From Lachnospiraceae bacterium (GTDB lineage Bacteria; Bacillota; Clostridia; Lachnospirales; Lachnospiraceae): a stretch of DNA of 64,000 bases. Position numbers and translations under genes: made by a program. Shown here piece by piece: positions 62,090-64,000 of this stretch (position 1 is its first letter; each line of letters begins with the position of its first letter). The stretch is from NCBI GenBank assembly GCA_003862155.1, contig QOUV01000011.1:1-64000 (forward strand). Direction: 5' to 3'. The notes beneath the pieces were generated by a model. The model saw nothing but the letters and a program-made list of their open reading frames with translations, did no database searches and was not told the DNA's origin.

Positions 62090-62326
62090 TTGTTAAATAA
62101 TAGAAATTTTCCTTTTGTTAAACATTATGAAGAAAAGTACTGTGGGCATTTTCCTATCTGGGTTACTGCTGAACTGATGACGTTTAGTAATCTTTTTCAA
62201 CTATATAAAATCATGAAAGTCAATGATCGTGACAGAATAGCCTCTTATTTTGCCACTGAACAATACATATTAAAGACATGGATTGCTGCCCTTGTTGAAG
62301 AAGGATGGGAGAAATTACTATCCTAA
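62090..62326 (+). pseudogene. Abi_2 (AbiD/AbiF-like) phage-abortive-infection gene remnant
   Basis: A 78-codon frame encodes FVKHYEEKYCGHFPIWVTAE and FSNLFQLYKIMKVNDRDRIA, the middle of the Abi_2 family. The N-terminal ~120 residues are missing and the conserved C-terminal RNxxAHH-type end is lost, replaced by EEGWEKLLS. The only start is a TTG without a ribosome site. A decayed abortive-infection gene divergent from the restriction operon. Confidence 0.75.
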
Positions 62327-62389
62327 ATACTAAATGTCTACAATGAAACTTGTTGACAAAATTCATTCAAGTAGGTATTATAATAATAT
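62327..62389. other. short non-coding gap between two remnants
   Basis: AT-rich, without promoter or terminator that I can support. Confidence 0.4.
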
Positions 62390-62800
62390 TCAAAAATTAT
62401 TATTTCCCATCGACACTGCGATCCCGATCATTTCTTCCGGTGTCTCACGCATATCGTACGAAAACCAGAGGAGCAGGCAGGCATAGATTCCGCCGATGCG
62501 GTACGCCGTGCGGTAATTGTTCATATTTTGAGCGCCATAATCTGTGCTGTCAGAAGCATCACTAGAATCATCCCGCGCCTCACTCGCATGGAAGTATTCC
62601 CGCAGCGCGTCGAGAAGCACGGGCGAGAAGCCAGCACGGTTTAAGGAAAGCATCTGCTCGCGGTTGTCATATATGGCCTGGAAGGCCGGGCGGATGAATG
62701 TGGCGAAGTCCGTGTTGCCAAGGCTCAGCAGTTGATAAAAGCGACACCAGTCGCTATTATTAATATGGTTATATTTTAAATCATATTCAAATTTTATCAA
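62390..62800 (-). pseudogene. C-terminal ligand domain of a TetR-type regulator, HTH missing
   Basis: A 136-residue frame with helical phrases QLLSLGNTDFATFIRPAFQA and YRIGGIYACLLLWFSYDM, followed by ETPEEMIGIA. These match the C-terminal domain of TetR-like regulators. The N-terminal DNA-binding helices are absent. The start is a TTG without ribosome site only 12 bp from the divergent DUF1295 gene, so the 5' part was probably lost at that junction. It could also be an intact small protein of another kind; family assignment is tentative. Confidence 0.55.
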
Positions 62801-62811
62801 GAGGTATCAAG

Positions 62812-63603
62812 ATGAAGACATTTTTTATTCTTTTGGTGATTGCCCTGGCAGCGAGCGCCTGCGGTTTCAAAAAATACGTGTGGTTCATTTCACTGGGCTA
62901 TGGTTTTGCGATCGCAGCCGTTGGCGCCGGCTCGCTGATCATTTTTCACGGAAACCTGACCACAGGGGCCGTGATTCAGTGCGCGCTACTCATCATCTAC
63001 GGCATCCGTTTGTCCGGATATCTGGTCTACCGCGACGTGAAAACCGCCTACAATCGCCGCATGAAAGGCGAAGTCAAGACCAACGATGAAGTTTCCTTTG
63101 GTGTCAAATTTGCGATCTGGATCTCCGTTGCTCTCCTCTACGTCTTTCAGACTTCTCCTGCCTGGTTCAGGCTTATGGACAACCGCGGAACTGACGCGTT
63201 CTGCGTCGCCGGCGTGATAATCTCCGCTTTCGGCATTATTTTTGAAGCGACCGCCGACCTCCAGAAAAACAGCGCCAAGAAAAAAAATCCCGGCCAGTTC
63301 GTTAGTTCCGGGCTTTTCAGCTTCGTGCGCTGCCCGAACTACCTCGGCGAAATGATAAATTGGACGGGTGTTTTTATTTCTGGTCTCAGCATTTATCATA
63401 ACGCCACCGAGTGGATCTGCGCTGTGATCGGTTACGTCGGCATCATTTACGTAATGTTCAGCGGCGCCCGCCGCCTCGAGATCCGCCAGGACAAAAACTA
63501 CGGAAGCGACCCGAATTACCAGCACTATAAGTCCACGACTCCGATCATGGTCCCATTCATTCCTCTCTACTCCGTAAAAAAACACAAATGGCTCGTCGCC
63601 TGA
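62812..63603 (+). CDS. DUF1295/steroid-5-alpha-reductase-like membrane protein
   Basis: A 263-residue multipass membrane protein (about six segments). The C-terminal signature FSFVRCPNYLGEMINWTG followed by RRLEIRQDKNYGSDPNYQHY matches DUF1295 and the related steroid reductase / isoprenylcysteine methyltransferase fold. The exact reaction is unknown. AGAGGT lies before the ATG. Plus-strand, with a second membrane protein 12 bp downstream. Confidence 0.88.
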   Translation: MKTFFILLVIALAASACGFKKYVWFISLGYGFAIAAVGAGSLIIFHGNLTTGAVIQCALLIIYGIRLSGYLVYRDVKTAYNRRMKGEVKTNDEVSFGVKFAIWISVALLYVFQTSPAWFRLMDNRGTDAFCVAGVIISAFGIIFEATADLQKNSAKKKNPGQFVSSGLFSFVRCPNYLGEMINWTGVFISGLSIYHNATEWICAVIGYVGIIYVMFSGARRLEIRQDKNYGSDPNYQHYKSTTPIMVPFIPLYSVKKHKWLVA

Positions 63604-63614
63604 ACAGGTAGCAA

Positions 63615-64000
63615 ATGAACAAAAAAAATTTTTATAATTCTGCTGATTCAGTCAAGCAGTGCGGCTCGGCTCCGGTTCCGGAGGGCTTTACTCTTGGGAT
63701 GGCCATATTAGATTTCATCCCGGTGATATTTTTTATAATAAGCTCATTTGTCATCGCCATGCGCTTTGAGAGCGTCCTTTTCAGGATTGGCGTATTTTTC
63801 GTAATTCTAGCCGGAATTCTGAAAGTCCTCTGGAAATTTATTATCGTGCTCGCCCACAAAAATATCCGTTTTTTCAACCGCCAGATGCGCTACCTGATGC
63901 CGACCGGTTTCCTGCTCGCTTTCATTGCGCTCTTCGTTGATAAAAACCGCTGGTCCTTCCCTTCCGTCCTGCATTTCATAATAACCCCACCGTCCCTGAT
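63615..64000 (+). CDS. membrane protein, truncated by the window end
   Basis: An open frame from ATG 63615 runs through 64000 without stop. Translation starts MNKKNFYNSADSVKQCGSAP, with hydrophobic segments LDFIPVIFFIISSFVIA, LFRIGVFFVILAGILKVLW and LMPTGFLLAFIALFV. No family recognised. A weak AGGT lies upstream. It follows the DUF1295 gene by 12 bp, so the two are probably one operon. Confidence 0.7.
   Translation, partial: MNKKNFYNSADSVKQCGSAPVPEGFTLGMAILDFIPVIFFIISSFVIAMRFESVLFRIGVFFVILAGILKVLWKFIIVLAHKNIRFFNRQMRYLMPTGFLLAFIALFVDKNRWSFPSVLHFIITPPSL

Noticed and set aside
62986..63585. 199-codon minus-strand open frame
   Set aside because: Antisense to the DUF1295 gene, which carries conserved motifs; the minus frame has none.

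Overview
The window is a chromosomal segment of a low-to-mid G+C Gram-positive anaerobe. The closest fit is Clostridia, probably Lachnospiraceae. The evidence is the ylxM-ffh-rpsP-khpA-rimM-trmD-rplS-rbgA-rnhB gene order, CheV, a sodium-pumping biotin decarboxylase cluster, AGGAGG ribosome binding sites, and consensus TTGACA/TATAAT promoters. Genus is an inference; I could not run a 16S comparison. Almost every gene lies on the minus strand, so the operons below are described from high to low coordinates.

Layout from the left. 1-~125 is the 5' end of a 16S rRNA gene on the minus strand, preceded by a structured leader with tandem promoters. 714-6037 is a stress operon (cohesin-like anchored protein, clpC, small conserved protein, radA). 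6095-8045 is a condensation-type acyltransferase with a zinc-ribbon membrane partner. 8123-13651 holds ung, hisF, hisH, a large charged membrane protein, cheV and a lipoprotein. 13728-18159 is a cell-wall sensing unit in which an L,D-transpeptidase gene sits between its response regulator and histidine kinase. 18272-23379 encodes a sodium-translocating decarboxylase (carboxyltransferase, gamma, biotin carrier, beta, alpha).

23473-38840 is one long housekeeping run of some 21 genes: ylxM, ffh, rpsP, khpA, rimM, trmD, rplS, lepB, rbgA, a second lepB, rnhB, two flagellar-export-like genes, yraN, a DUF512 protein, der, plsY, gpsA, dut, scpA, scpB. 39030-41045 is a rare plus-strand gene with a C-terminal J-domain. 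Then come recX, recA, prfC, an HD-GYP gene, and cobS/cobU interleaved with an S66 peptidase, larE and an HD hydrolase. 49689-56027 is a complete Pho regulon (phoB, phoR, pstS, pstC, pstA, pstB, phoU) with Pho-box-like 11-bp repeats.

56100-62800 is the accessory region. It contains a REP-like palindrome, a gene remnant, a three-gene restriction-modification-like operon (a methylase half with an FTP/motif-I module, a second piece with the NPPY motif, and a GIY-YIG-helicase that carries a second FTP/motif-I module), and remnants of an Abi_2 gene and a TetR-type regulator. The split methyltransferase with an attached GIY-YIG helicase is the best candidate for an unusual system here. The window ends with a DUF1295 membrane enzyme and a membrane protein cut by the window edge, both on the plus strand.
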